Shown one piece after another: positions 34,518 to 42,795 of a DNA stretch of 64,000 bases. A program made the position numbers and the translations under genes. The notes beneath the pieces are model-generated. The model had not been told where the DNA came from and ran no database searches. It worked only from the letters and a program-made list of their open reading frames with translations. The stretch lies in assembly GCA_016192145.1 (NCBI GenBank), contig JACPUT010000018.1, positions 402,772 to 466,771 of the forward strand, written 5' to 3'. Each line of letters opens with the position of its first letter. The stretch's first letter is position 1. This stretch comes from Acidobacteriota bacterium. GTDB taxonomy: Bacteria > Acidobacteriota > Holophagae > Holophagales > Holophagaceae.

Positions 34518-36131
34518 TTAGAGCTGACCCCAATCCGTGGGCTTGGCAGGCGCCTTCCCGTAATCCGTTTCGATCTGCGCGAGTTGCAGCCTGCCGCTGG
34601 CGTCCTCGTTGATGGCATGCCACCTCGTGTAGGCGTCCACCACCCAGATGCCGCTCTCGCGGGTGCCGTTGCCGCTCCAGCCGTTGCCGCCGAAGGGCAG
34701 GTGGGCCTCGGCGCCGGTGGTGCTGTTGTTGATGGAGCTCATGCCCGCGCTGATGCGGTTCTTGAACTCCTCCACCCACTGCCGGTTCTCGGAATAGAGG
34801 CTGGAGGAGAGGCCGTAGGGTGTGCCGTTGGCGCAGGCCATGGCTTCCTCGAAGTCGTTCACGGTCACCAGATTCACGGTGGGCCCGAAGGTCTCGTTCT
34901 GGAAGAGCCACATGCCCTTGGTGACGTTGTCCCAAAGGGCGGGCTGCATGTAGGTGCCGTTGCCGATGTGGCCCAGCACGCGCGCGTCGCGGTTGGCCTC
35001 ATCCCACTTGGCGCCGCCGGAGAGCAGCTTGGCGCCGTCCTGCTTGCCGTGCTTGAAGTGCTCCATGAAGCGCTCCCCGAAGCGGGCGTTCATCATGGGG
35101 CCGTAGACGACGTCATCGCCATGCTCCACGGGGTTTCCCATGAGGAGCTTGTTCTGCATGGCCTCCTGGAACAGCGTCTTGAACTTCTCGGCGATGGGCT
35201 TGTGCAGGATCAGGTTGCCCAGGGAGGTGCAGCGTTGCCCCGCGGTGCCGTAAGCGGCCCAAAGGGCGCCCGTGACGGCGTTTTCGAGGTCCGCGTCCTC
35301 CATGACGATCATGGGGTTTTTGCCGCCCAACTCCAGGCTGGGGATCTGCAGCTGGCGGCCGCAGGCCTCGCCGATGAGGCGACCCACGGCGGTGGAGCCC
35401 GTGAAGCTGAACTTCTGGAAGTGGCCCTTGTCGATGCCCTCGATCATGTACTGGCCGGCCCCGTTGGCGCCCTTGCCGTTCACGGTGTTCACCACGCCCG
35501 GGGGCACGCCGGCGTCGATCATGGCCCGCATGAAGAGGTAGGCGATGGTGGGGGCGTCCTCGCTGGGCTTCCACACCACGGTGTTGCCGCAGAGGATGGC
35601 GGGGATGATCTTCCAGCTGGGCACGGCCACGGGGAAGTTGCCGGCGGTGATCATGCCCACCACGCCCAGGGGGCGGCGGTAGGTGAACAGCTCCTTGCGC
35701 CTCATCTCGCTGGGCACCGTCTGGCCGTAGAGGCGGCGGCCCTCGCTCTGGAAGAACTGGCAGGTATCGATGGCCTCCTGGATCTCGCCCAAGGCCTCCC
35801 GGGGGGTCTTCCCGATCTCGCGGGTGATGATGGCGGCCAGCTTCTCCTTCTGGTCCTCGAGGATCCGGCCGATGCGGCCGATGATGGCCCCCCGGATGGG
35901 GGCAGGGGTGTTTTTCCAGGGTTCAAAGGCATCGCGGGCGGCCTTCACGGCCCGCTCCACATCCTTGGGGCCGCTCTCGGGGAAGAGGCCCACGACATCC
36001 CGGTTGTCCACGGCGGAGCGGGCGTCAAAGAGCGCCTTGTCCCCCTCGAGCTCCCGGCCACCGATCCAATTAAACCCAATGAGGGTCTTGCCCACGTCCT
36101 GGACATCGGGGTGATTGGGCTTCAGGAACAT
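34518..36131 (-). CDS. Aldehyde dehydrogenase (NAD-dependent, ALDH superfamily)
   Basis: A 537-residue oxidoreductase turning an aldehyde into its acid. Seen: NFPVAVPSWKIIPAILCGNTVVWKPSE (cofactor site), FTGSTAVGRLIGE, the general base in LELGGKNPMIV, nucleophile Cys in GTAGQRCTSLGNL, and FGPTVNLVTVNDFEEA. The GQRCT nucleophile context recalls ALDH7/aminoadipate-semialdehyde dehydrogenases. It lies head-to-head with the FAD oxidoreductase gene (188-bp gap), suggesting shared regulation and one catabolic route (amine or lysine/proline type); substrate not fixed. Confidence 0.9.
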   Translation of the reverse strand: MFLKPNHPDVQDVGKTLIGFNWIGGRELEGDKALFDARSAVDNRDVVGLFPESGPKDVERAVKAARDAFEPWKNTPAPIRGAIIGRIGRILEDQKEKLAAIITREIGKTPREALGEIQEAIDTCQFFQSEGRRLYGQTVPSEMRRKELFTYRRPLGVVGMITAGNFPVAVPSWKIIPAILCGNTVVWKPSEDAPTIAYLFMRAMIDAGVPPGVVNTVNGKGANGAGQYMIEGIDKGHFQKFSFTGSTAVGRLIGEACGRQLQIPSLELGGKNPMIVMEDADLENAVTGALWAAYGTAGQRCTSLGNLILHKPIAEKFKTLFQEAMQNKLLMGNPVEHGDDVVYGPMMNARFGERFMEHFKHGKQDGAKLLSGGAKWDEANRDARVLGHIGNGTYMQPALWDNVTKGMWLFQNETFGPTVNLVTVNDFEEAMACANGTPYGLSSSLYSENRQWVEEFKNRISAGMSSINNSTTGAEAHLPFGGNGWSGNGTRESGIWVVDAYTRWHAINEDASGRLQLAQIETDYGKAPAKPTDWGQL

Positions 36132-36319
36132 GCAACCTCCAAGGCGTCAAACTTTCTCCTTAACGGTACTTACCCTTCCCTCCCTGATTCTGGTGCGGGG
36201 AGGGCCTGCCTGCATGGGCCCATAACCATTTTGGGGGGGGAGAGGTTGTGCTTCCGGCCCTGGGAAAAAGCCCTGACCAGCGGTAACCTCTAGGTTTCGA
36301 CCGCTTAGGTGGAGGAATC

Positions 36320-37564
36320 GTGCGGAAATTCGACCTGGTGGTGGTGGGCGCTGGCATCTCGTCGGGCTCCCTGGTGTACAACCTGCTCAAGCAGGGATTC
36401 ACGGGGTCCATCCTCGTTCTGGAGCGGGGGGATAAGGTCGCCTACGGTCCCACGGCCTTCAGCGCCGGGGGCTTCCGGAACCTCTGGACCACGGAGATCA
36501 ACCAGCAGCTCTGCACCAAGGCCATCGGCCTCCTCAAGTCCTTCCAGGACGACATGGGGGTCTCCTGCGGGTTCAACCAGAGCGGCTACCTTTTCACCTA
36601 CTACGCGAAAACCTGGGAGAAGATCCCCGCCGCCGCGGAGATCTGGGCGAAGAATTGCGTGAACTTCGAGCTGCTCACCCCCGAGCAGATCGAGGCCAAG
36701 ATCCCCGGCATGAAGTGCGGCATCGACCACATGGATCCCGAAGTGGCCGAGTTCCTGGAGTTCCAGCCCATCGTGGGCGGCGTCTTCGGCAAGGATTGCG
36801 GCGCCTTCGACCCCTCCCAGGCGGCCGTGGGCTACTTCGAGCGGGCCATGGACTTCAAGGCCAGGCCCACGTTGCAGTTGAACACGGAGGTCCTCAAGGT
36901 GACCTTCGACGGCGCCCGGGCCACGGGCCTCGTCGTGAAGGATGCCAACGGGGTGGAAGAAACCATCCAGGCCGGCGTCGTGGCCCTCTGCTGCGGCCCC
37001 TGGATCAACGAACTGCTGCGCCGCAGCGGTTGCCCCGAGTCCGATCTCACGCCCATCATCAGCCAGAAGCGCATGATGTTCATCACCGACTTCCCCGGCG
37101 CCCCCAACGAAGACAAGCGCTGGCACGACATCCCCCTCACCATCATCGACCAGGGCATCTACTTCAAGAACGAGAGCGGCAACCTGATGATCGGCAAGGC
37201 CCGCAAGGATGAGCCCGACTCCTTCGACACCACCTTCGAGCCCGACTACTACCGGGACGAGGTGAACCTGCCCATGCAGGAGCGCATCCCCTCCACCGCC
37301 GTGTGCAAGCTCAAGGCGGGCTGGGGCGGCCTCTACGACACCAACACCGCCGACCACAACGCCATCGTGGGTTGGCATGACGAGCACCCCGGCCTCCTCC
37401 TCCAGGTGGGCTACAGCGGCCACGGCGCCATGGAGAGCCCCGCCGTGGGCATCGGCCTCGCCGAGCTCATCCTCACCGGCAAGTACCAGACCATCGATTG
37501 CACCCCCCTGCGCTGGAGCCGCTTCCGGGAAGGGGCCCTGGTGCACGAAAAGATCGTCATCTAG
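36320..37564 (+). CDS. FAD-dependent amino acid/amine oxidoreductase (DAO family)
   Basis: A 414-residue flavoenzyme. Seen: Rossmann FAD motif FDLVVVGAGISSGSLVYNLLKQG at the N-terminus, ERGDKVAYGPTAFSAGGF, CCGPWINELL, and the C-terminal GLYDTNTADHNAIVGWHDEHPGLLLQVGYSGHGAMESPAVG typical of sarcosine/proline dehydrogenase relatives. GTG 36320 has GGAGGA six bases upstream. Probably oxidises an amine or amino acid to the aldehyde used by the divergent aldehyde dehydrogenase; inferred from neighbourhood. Confidence 0.85.
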   Translation: MRKFDLVVVGAGISSGSLVYNLLKQGFTGSILVLERGDKVAYGPTAFSAGGFRNLWTTEINQQLCTKAIGLLKSFQDDMGVSCGFNQSGYLFTYYAKTWEKIPAAAEIWAKNCVNFELLTPEQIEAKIPGMKCGIDHMDPEVAEFLEFQPIVGGVFGKDCGAFDPSQAAVGYFERAMDFKARPTLQLNTEVLKVTFDGARATGLVVKDANGVEETIQAGVVALCCGPWINELLRRSGCPESDLTPIISQKRMMFITDFPGAPNEDKRWHDIPLTIIDQGIYFKNESGNLMIGKARKDEPDSFDTTFEPDYYRDEVNLPMQERIPSTAVCKLKAGWGGLYDTNTADHNAIVGWHDEHPGLLLQVGYSGHGAMESPAVGIGLAELILTGKYQTIDCTPLRWSRFREGALVHEKIVI

Positions 37565-37590
37565 GAGGAAAGGCGAACCACCAAGGCGCC

Positions 37591-37671
37591 AAGACACCAA
37601 GAAAAACCAGGGTTCGGAAGCCTGAGCCTTCGTTTTCCTTGGTGTCTTCTCGGTATCGGCTTTGCCGATAC
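37591..37671. repeat. Diverged intergenic palindrome (family B copy) plus small hairpin
   Basis: AAGACACCAAGAAAAAC (37591-37607) and its complement with one mismatch (37632-37648), preceded by CACCAAGGCGCC. It is followed by a perfect 8-bp hairpin GTATCGGC/GCCGATAC (37653-37660, 37664-37671). Same core as the palindrome at 34432. Confidence 0.7.
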
Positions 37672-37680
37672 ACGAGACTT

Positions 37681-38478
37681 ATGGCTGCTGGTGGTGGATC
37701 ATTTCCTTTTGGGAACTCCGTGTTCGAGAACATCAGCCTTCAAACCATCCTGGTGACCTACGTCGCCATGCTCTTCAGCCTCAGCGTCCACGAGGCCAGC
37801 CACGCCACTGTCGCCTACTGGCTGGAGGACGATACGGCCCGGCGATTGGGGCGCATGACGTTGAACCCCGTCGCCCACATGGACCTCCTGGGGACCTTGA
37901 TTCTTCCCTTGCTGGGCATGCTCAGCGGAGTGCGCATCCTGGGATGGGCGAAACCGGTGCCGGTAGATCCCCGCAATCTATCCCGAAAATTCACTCAACG
38001 GACGGGGATGGCAATGGTGGCGGGCGCCGGGCCTGGAAGCAACTTCCTCTTATCTTTGCTGTTCATCCCCATGCTTGCCCTCCTTATCCGGCTATGGACG
38101 CCAGTCATGGAATACGACAGGTGGCTGATCTTCAAGGCTTCAATGTTCTTCAACGTTGAGGCTTTTCAGCGGGCAGGCGCCTGGGGACCGGGTCAAATCC
38201 TGGCGCTAATGCTGTTGGGTCGATTGGTGATCATCAACATCGGACTCGCTATCTTCAACTTACTCCCGGTGGGTCCCCTGGATGGGGCCTCGATCGTCCG
38301 TGGATTCCTTCCCTGGCGATGGCTGCCGACCTTTGATCGGATCCAGCCGGCCATCTCCATTGCTCTGCTGATCGCCTTTTTTATTCCTCAGATTTTCTGG
38401 GTGATCATGGGCCCCTTCTGGTGGGTCGCTGAGAATCTTTACCTCACTCCATATGCCCGCCTCGTCCTCGGAGTCTAA
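37681..38478 (+). CDS. Site-2 protease family membrane metallopeptidase (M50)
   Basis: A 265-residue multi-pass protein. Seen: zinc motif HEASH in LFSLSVHEASHATVAYWL, LNPVAHMDLLGTLILPLL, AGPGSNFLLSLLF, and the second catalytic motif in IFNLLPVGPLDGASI (NxxPxPxDG). Typical of small bacterial S2P proteins that lack a PDZ domain. ATG 37681; the frame runs back into the palindrome but without a better start, and the ribosome site is weak (ACGAGACTT). trpS starts 3 bases after its stop, so they are one transcript. Confidence 0.88.
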   Translation: MAAGGGSFPFGNSVFENISLQTILVTYVAMLFSLSVHEASHATVAYWLEDDTARRLGRMTLNPVAHMDLLGTLILPLLGMLSGVRILGWAKPVPVDPRNLSRKFTQRTGMAMVAGAGPGSNFLLSLLFIPMLALLIRLWTPVMEYDRWLIFKASMFFNVEAFQRAGAWGPGQILALMLLGRLVIINIGLAIFNLLPVGPLDGASIVRGFLPWRWLPTFDRIQPAISIALLIAFFIPQIFWVIMGPFWWVAENLYLTPYARLVLGV

Positions 38479-38481
38479 GTC

Positions 38482-39474
38482 ATGCAGCGCGTCCTCTCCG
38501 GCATCCAGCCCAGCGGTTCCCAGCACATCGGCCATCTCGTGGGCGCCTTGGACAACTTCGTGCACCTGCAGCAGGGGCACGAATCCTTCTACATGATCGT
38601 GGATTGGCACGCCCTGACGTCCAAGTACGAGAAGGTGGAAGAGATCTGGCCCGCGACGCTGGAGCTGGCGGCCACCTATCTCGCCGTGGGCCTCGATCCC
38701 AAGAAGGCCACGCTCTTCGTGCAGAGCCAGGTGAAGGAGCATGCGGAGCTGCACCTGCTCTTCAGCATGATGACGCCCCTCTCCTGGCTGGAGCGGGTGC
38801 CCACCTACAAGGAGAAGCTGCAGAACGCCGTGGCGGATCTGGGCTCCTACGGGTTCCTGGGCTATCCGCTGCTGCAGGCCGCGGACATCCTCATCTACAA
38901 AGCCGCCAAGGTGCCCGTGGGCGAGGATCAGCTCTTCCACTTGGAACTGACGCGGGAAGTGGCCCGGCGCTTCCACTTCCTCTACAACGTGAGCACCTTC
39001 CCGGAACCCCAGGCCGTGCTCACCCCCACGCCCAAGGTTCCGGGCCTCGACGGCCGCAAGATGAGCAAGAGCTACGACAACGCGATCTTCCTGCGGGATA
39101 CCCCCGACGTGATCCTCGAGAAGTGCACCCGCCAGATGGCCTCGGATCCCGCCCGCGTTCGCAAGACCGATCCCGGCAACCCCGACATCTGCCCCGTGTT
39201 CGCCTTCCACAAGCTCTTCAGTTCCATGGAGACGGTGGAGATGGTGAACACCGAGTGCCGGCAGGCGGGCATCGGATGCTTCGACTGCAAGAAGCGCGTG
39301 GCCAACGCCCTCATCGAGCGCATGGAGCCCATCCGCCAGAAGATCGAGTGCAACCTCGCCGACGAAGCTGGCCTCAAGGACATCCTCGCCGACGGCAGCG
39401 GCCGGGCTCGCGCGGTGGCCTCGGAGACCATGCGGGAAGTGCGGGAAGCCATGAAGTTGCCCACACTGGGATGA
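38482..39474 (+). CDS. trpS: Tryptophanyl-tRNA synthetase
   Basis: A 330-residue class I synthetase. Seen: HIGH motif in QPSGSQHIGHLVGAL, QSQVKEHAELHLLF, YPLLQAADILIY, VGEDQLFHLELTREVARRF, and KMSKS in LDGRKMSKSYDNAIFL. Complete length. ATG directly follows the S2P stop codon; no T-box leader is visible. Confidence 0.97.
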   Translation: MQRVLSGIQPSGSQHIGHLVGALDNFVHLQQGHESFYMIVDWHALTSKYEKVEEIWPATLELAATYLAVGLDPKKATLFVQSQVKEHAELHLLFSMMTPLSWLERVPTYKEKLQNAVADLGSYGFLGYPLLQAADILIYKAAKVPVGEDQLFHLELTREVARRFHFLYNVSTFPEPQAVLTPTPKVPGLDGRKMSKSYDNAIFLRDTPDVILEKCTRQMASDPARVRKTDPGNPDICPVFAFHKLFSSMETVEMVNTECRQAGIGCFDCKKRVANALIERMEPIRQKIECNLADEAGLKDILADGSGRARAVASETMREVREAMKLPTLG

Positions 39475-39546
39475 GAAAACCAAGGGGCTGGCGCGTATTT
39501 TCCGCTTGCCCTATTTCCCCCCGCTGGTAGACTTTCCTTCTGTTGA

Positions 39547-39623
39547 GGTTCCTTAGCTCAGTTGGTTAGAGCAGCTGACTCTTAATCAGCGGGTCCCCGG
39601 TTCGAGTCCGGGAGGGACCACCA
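39547..39623 (+). tRNA. tRNA-Lys (anticodon CTT), CCA encoded
   Basis: Cloverleaf folds completely: acceptor GGTTCCT/AGGGACC, D-arm AGCTCAGTTGGTTAGAGC, anticodon stem GCTGA/TCAGC with loop CTCTTAA (anticodon CTT), T-arm CCCGG TTCGAGT CCGGG, discriminator A and genomic CCA. Confidence 0.97.
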
Positions 39624-39627
39624 CAAC

Positions 39628-39660
39628 AAGCCCCCAAGATCCGCAAGGACTTGGGGGTTT
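39628..39660 (+). terminator. Terminator of the tRNA-Lys gene
   Basis: Stem AAGCCCCCAAG (39628-39638) / CTTGGGGGTTT (39650-39660), one G-T pair, followed by CCCTTTT. Confidence 0.85.
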
Positions 39661-39984
39661 CCCTTTTGGGGAAAAACCTACCCTTCGAAAGATCCCATCG
39701 GTCTGCCGTAGCAAGTTCCGTTGTAGCCCCAATGTGGAAGCCGATGGTTCCTCCGTCAAGCGGTTTCGGACGGATCAGAGAGGGCGAGTGGCCTTTCATC
39801 CTTAATCGATGGAGGCCGCGTCACTCGGTGATCCCAGGCACCGCCTGGCCCCGTGCCTCACCTGAATTCCGGGATGATAGACAATCCCATCAAGTCCGGG
39901 TCAATGGTTCACAAAATCCACGGCCATAAATTCCACTGAAACCAATCCGCGAAACGCAGGTACCCCCTTCCAAGGAGCCCTTGT
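39661..39984 (+). promoter_or_regulatory. Gene-free stretch with possible ECF-type promoter
   Basis: No convincing gene in this 324-base gap between the tRNA terminator and the ECF sigma gene. TGAAACC (39937-39943), 15 bases, GGTAC (39959-39963) resembles an ECF-sigma promoter placed for autoregulation, but this is a weak match and would need mapping. Confidence 0.3.
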
Positions 39985-40539
39985 TTGGAGTCGTTGGAGG
40001 ACCATCAACTCATGGCACACGTCCAGGCGGGCGAGACGGCGCATGTGGGGACCCTCTTCCATCGGCACCACCGGCCCCTGTTCGGTTATCTCTATCGCAT
40101 GAACGGCCACGGACCTCTCTGCGAAGACTTGGTACAGGAAGTCTTTCTGCGGGTGCTGCGCTACGCCCATACCTTCAAACCGGGATCGGCCTTCAAACCG
40201 TGGCTGTACCAGATCGCGCGCAATGTCCTTGCGGACCATTGGAAACGCCTCCCCCCCGAAGTGCCCTTGGCTCTGGATTCCGCGGCTGAACCCCCTGATC
40301 CAGACCACTTTCTACAGCGTTTGGAGGCGGACCAGGACCATCACAACCTCCTGTCCGCTTTGGCGTGCCTCCCCCGGGACAAGCGGGAGTTGCTGCTGTT
40401 GTCCCGGAACCCCGACTTGAGCTACGAGGACATCGCCGGGCTTCTCCAGTCCACCCCGGGAGCCATCAAGGTCCGTGTGCACCGGGCCCTGAACGACCTC
40501 AAGGCGGTGTTCTTCCGCAACCAGGAGGTGCGGTCATGA
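39985..40539 (+). CDS. ECF-type RNA polymerase sigma factor
   Basis: A 184-residue alternative sigma. Seen: region 2 (LFHRHHRPLFGYLYRM; CEDLVQEVFLRVLRYAHTF; KPWLYQIARNVLADHWKR) and region 4 (LPRDKRELLLLSRNPDLSYEDIAGLLQSTPGAIKVRVHRALNDLK). Start is TTG 39985, supported by AAGGAG seven bases upstream and by the absence of an ATG before region 2. The stop overlaps the ATG of the anti-sigma gene, so the two are translationally coupled. Confidence 0.93.
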   Translation: MESLEDHQLMAHVQAGETAHVGTLFHRHHRPLFGYLYRMNGHGPLCEDLVQEVFLRVLRYAHTFKPGSAFKPWLYQIARNVLADHWKRLPPEVPLALDSAAEPPDPDHFLQRLEADQDHHNLLSALACLPRDKRELLLLSRNPDLSYEDIAGLLQSTPGAIKVRVHRALNDLKAVFFRNQEVRS

Positions 40540-41276
40540 ACTGCGAGCAAGCGCAGCTGGAATGCCTGGACCTGGATCAGGCCCAGGGCCTGGATGGGGC
40601 GGTGGGAGAACTGAAGGCCCACCTGGAAGGATGCGCCGAATGCCGGGCCTATCTTCGCCTGGACGACCATCTGCGGGCACTCCCCACTCCGGAGCCCTCC
40701 CCGGATCTTGAAGCGCGCTTTATGGCCCGACTCAGGATCCAAGCTCCTCCAACGCCACGACCCGTCCGTGTGAGCTGGGGATGGCGAGTGTCGGGTTTGG
40801 CCGCGGCCCTCCTCCTGTTGATTGGGGGTGCGGCCTTGGATCGGGCCCTGCGCAGGGAGGCTCCGAGGGCGGAGGAGGGTGATGCTCGCATGCAGGGCAC
40901 CCTCCGGCTCGTCCACAGCCCTTTGTCCGCCGACCGGATGAAAGGCCTCGCCTTGCTCGATGCCGGGGATCGGTCGGTTCAGGAGACCCTCTTCTCCCTT
41001 GTCGAGCGAGACCCGGATACCCAGGTGCGCCTCGCCGCCGTGGAGGCCCTCTACCTCTTCGAAGGGGACCCACGGCTCAGGTCCCAGCTGGGTGCCGCCC
41101 TGAGCCGTCAGGATCGTCCAGAAGTTCAGGTCGCCCTCGTGGACCTCGTCGTCAGCCTTCGGGAACGGCGAGCCCTGGAGGCGATGCGACGCCTGGAACG
41201 TGAGGGCAAGCTCTCCGGGGGACAGCGCAGCCGCGTCCAGGCGGCCATCGCGCAGCTGGATCAACCTCCCATGTAA
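40536..41276 (+). CDS. Membrane anti-sigma factor with zinc finger and HEAT-like C-terminus
   Basis: A 246-residue partner of the ECF sigma. Seen: N-terminal zinc-binding anti-sigma domain (HLEGCAECRAYLRLDDHL, HxxxCxxC), one membrane helix near residues 85-105 (WRVSGLAAALLLLIGGAALDRAL), then periplasmic HEAT-type repeats (DRMKGLALLDAGDRSVQETLFSLVERDPDTQVRLAAVEALYLF). ATG at 40536 overlaps the sigma stop (ATGA) with GGAGG upstream. The repeat region probably senses or binds an envelope protein; inference. Confidence 0.87.
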   Translation: MNCEQAQLECLDLDQAQGLDGAVGELKAHLEGCAECRAYLRLDDHLRALPTPEPSPDLEARFMARLRIQAPPTPRPVRVSWGWRVSGLAAALLLLIGGAALDRALRREAPRAEEGDARMQGTLRLVHSPLSADRMKGLALLDAGDRSVQETLFSLVERDPDTQVRLAAVEALYLFEGDPRLRSQLGAALSRQDRPEVQVALVDLVVSLRERRALEAMRRLEREGKLSGGQRSRVQAAIAQLDQPPM

Positions 41277-41331
41277 CGTTGTCCTGCCATTTCGGTATCG
41301 AGGGGGAAGCCAACCCACTCGAGGAGTCCAC

Positions 41332-42732
41332 ATGAACGCCAATCTACGCCGTACCCTTATCGCGCTGGGCACCATCACGGTGCTCCTGGTTGCGTTCCAC
41401 GGGATCGAGAACGTTCGCGGCCGGCGCGCTTGGCAGCATCGCAAGGCTGTTCAGGAAGCGCAGGGGCAGCATTATGACCCTGCGGCCTTTGCACCGCCCA
41501 TGATTTCTGATGCGGAGAACTTTGCCTTGGCTCCCATCGTCGCCGGGCAATTGGCCGGGAAGGCAACCGGAGATCGGTGGGTGTTGCCGATGGTCTTCAC
41601 TACGAACCCTCCCGCAGGGGATTACCGCCTGGGACAGCCCGCCGACTGGGAGGCCTTCGCCAAAGAACTCCACGGTAAGAGCCTGGAAGCCTACCTCCGC
41701 CCTTTCGATGGACCCCTGGATGATCTGGCGGACGCCGCCCGCCGACCTGGTTCACGGCTCCTGGTGAATTACGGAGATTCCCAGGACACTCCGACCCTCC
41801 TGAACATGAGGGCCATGGCCCGGGTCCTGCGGCTTCGGGCTTTAGCGCGGCTTCATGCAGGCAAGCCCGAAGCCGCCATGGACGACGTGGTCACCAGCCT
41901 GCGCCTGATTGAGCACCTCCAGAAGGAGCCTCATCTCATCAGCCAACTGCTTCGGCTCGCCTATGCAGGGATCCTCCTCCAACCCGTATGGGAAGGCCTG
42001 AACGCGCACGCTTGGAACGATACCCAGCTGGCCCGCTTAGAGGCTGCCTTGGCATCCATCGAGCTGATCGGCCCTATGCAGACAGCCTGGCGGTATGAAC
42101 GATGCAATAGCATTTCCCAGCTGGAGAAGCGGGTGGCGGGCGGCGTCGATGGCCCTTATGGGCTCCTCACCGACCCGACTGCCCCACCGGCTCCCGCCAC
42201 CAGCCGTCTGGTCCGCAAGATATTCCTGCCCCGAGGGTGGGTTTACCAAAATCTCTGCGCCATGGATGAAGTCTTCGAGATCGGAGTCTCGACGGTCCTG
42301 GATCCCGAACATCACCGGGTCCATCCGGAACGAACGACGCTCGCCGAAGGACGCTACAAGAGTCTTCGATTGCTCCCCTTTGGAACTCCATTGGCCAGTC
42401 CAATTTTTCCGGCCATGGTCACCCAAGACATCCGTGTCGCCAAGGCGCAGTCCTTCTTCGACCAGGCTCGTGTTGCCACGGCCCTCGAGCGGTTCAAACT
42501 CGGTCGAGGTCATTACCCCGAAAACCTCCACGACCTGACGCCTGCTTACCTGCGTCAGGTCCCCCATGACCTGATTACGGGTGAGTCCTTGAAATACGCC
42601 CGAACGTCCTCAGCCTTCACCTTGTATTCCGTAGGTTGGAACGGGAAGGACGATCACGGCCAGATCGCCCCGGCCACCTCCGCAGAACACGACCAGGAGC
42701 GTGGAGACTGGGTCTGGGCCAAGGCGAAATAG
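41332..42732 (+). CDS. Membrane-anchored protein of unknown function
   Basis: A 466-residue protein with one N-terminal signal anchor (LRRTLIALGTITVLLVAFHGI). The middle is helical (MARVLRLRALARLHAGKPEAAMDDVVTSLRLIEHL). The C-terminus (ALERFKLGRGHYPENLHDLTPAYLRQVPHDLITGESLKY ... VGWNGKDDHG) resembles the tails of pilin-like and other proteins of unknown function in Planctomycetes and Verrucomicrobia. ATG 41332 has GAGGAG upstream. It follows the anti-sigma gene closely (55 bases) and may be regulated with it. Confidence 0.65.
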   Translation: MNANLRRTLIALGTITVLLVAFHGIENVRGRRAWQHRKAVQEAQGQHYDPAAFAPPMISDAENFALAPIVAGQLAGKATGDRWVLPMVFTTNPPAGDYRLGQPADWEAFAKELHGKSLEAYLRPFDGPLDDLADAARRPGSRLLVNYGDSQDTPTLLNMRAMARVLRLRALARLHAGKPEAAMDDVVTSLRLIEHLQKEPHLISQLLRLAYAGILLQPVWEGLNAHAWNDTQLARLEAALASIELIGPMQTAWRYERCNSISQLEKRVAGGVDGPYGLLTDPTAPPAPATSRLVRKIFLPRGWVYQNLCAMDEVFEIGVSTVLDPEHHRVHPERTTLAEGRYKSLRLLPFGTPLASPIFPAMVTQDIRVAKAQSFFDQARVATALERFKLGRGHYPENLHDLTPAYLRQVPHDLITGESLKYARTSSAFTLYSVGWNGKDDHGQIAPATSAEHDQERGDWVWAKAK

Positions 42733-42795
42733 CCCTGTAACCTTGGGTCACTTCATCGGTATTGGCACTTGAACCCATCCTTCAAGAGGCAACGT

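Noticed and set aside
39566..39799. 77-codon minus-strand frame ending in SRTRTGDPLIKSQLL
   Set aside because: This is the familiar false ORF produced by reading the complement of a tRNA gene.
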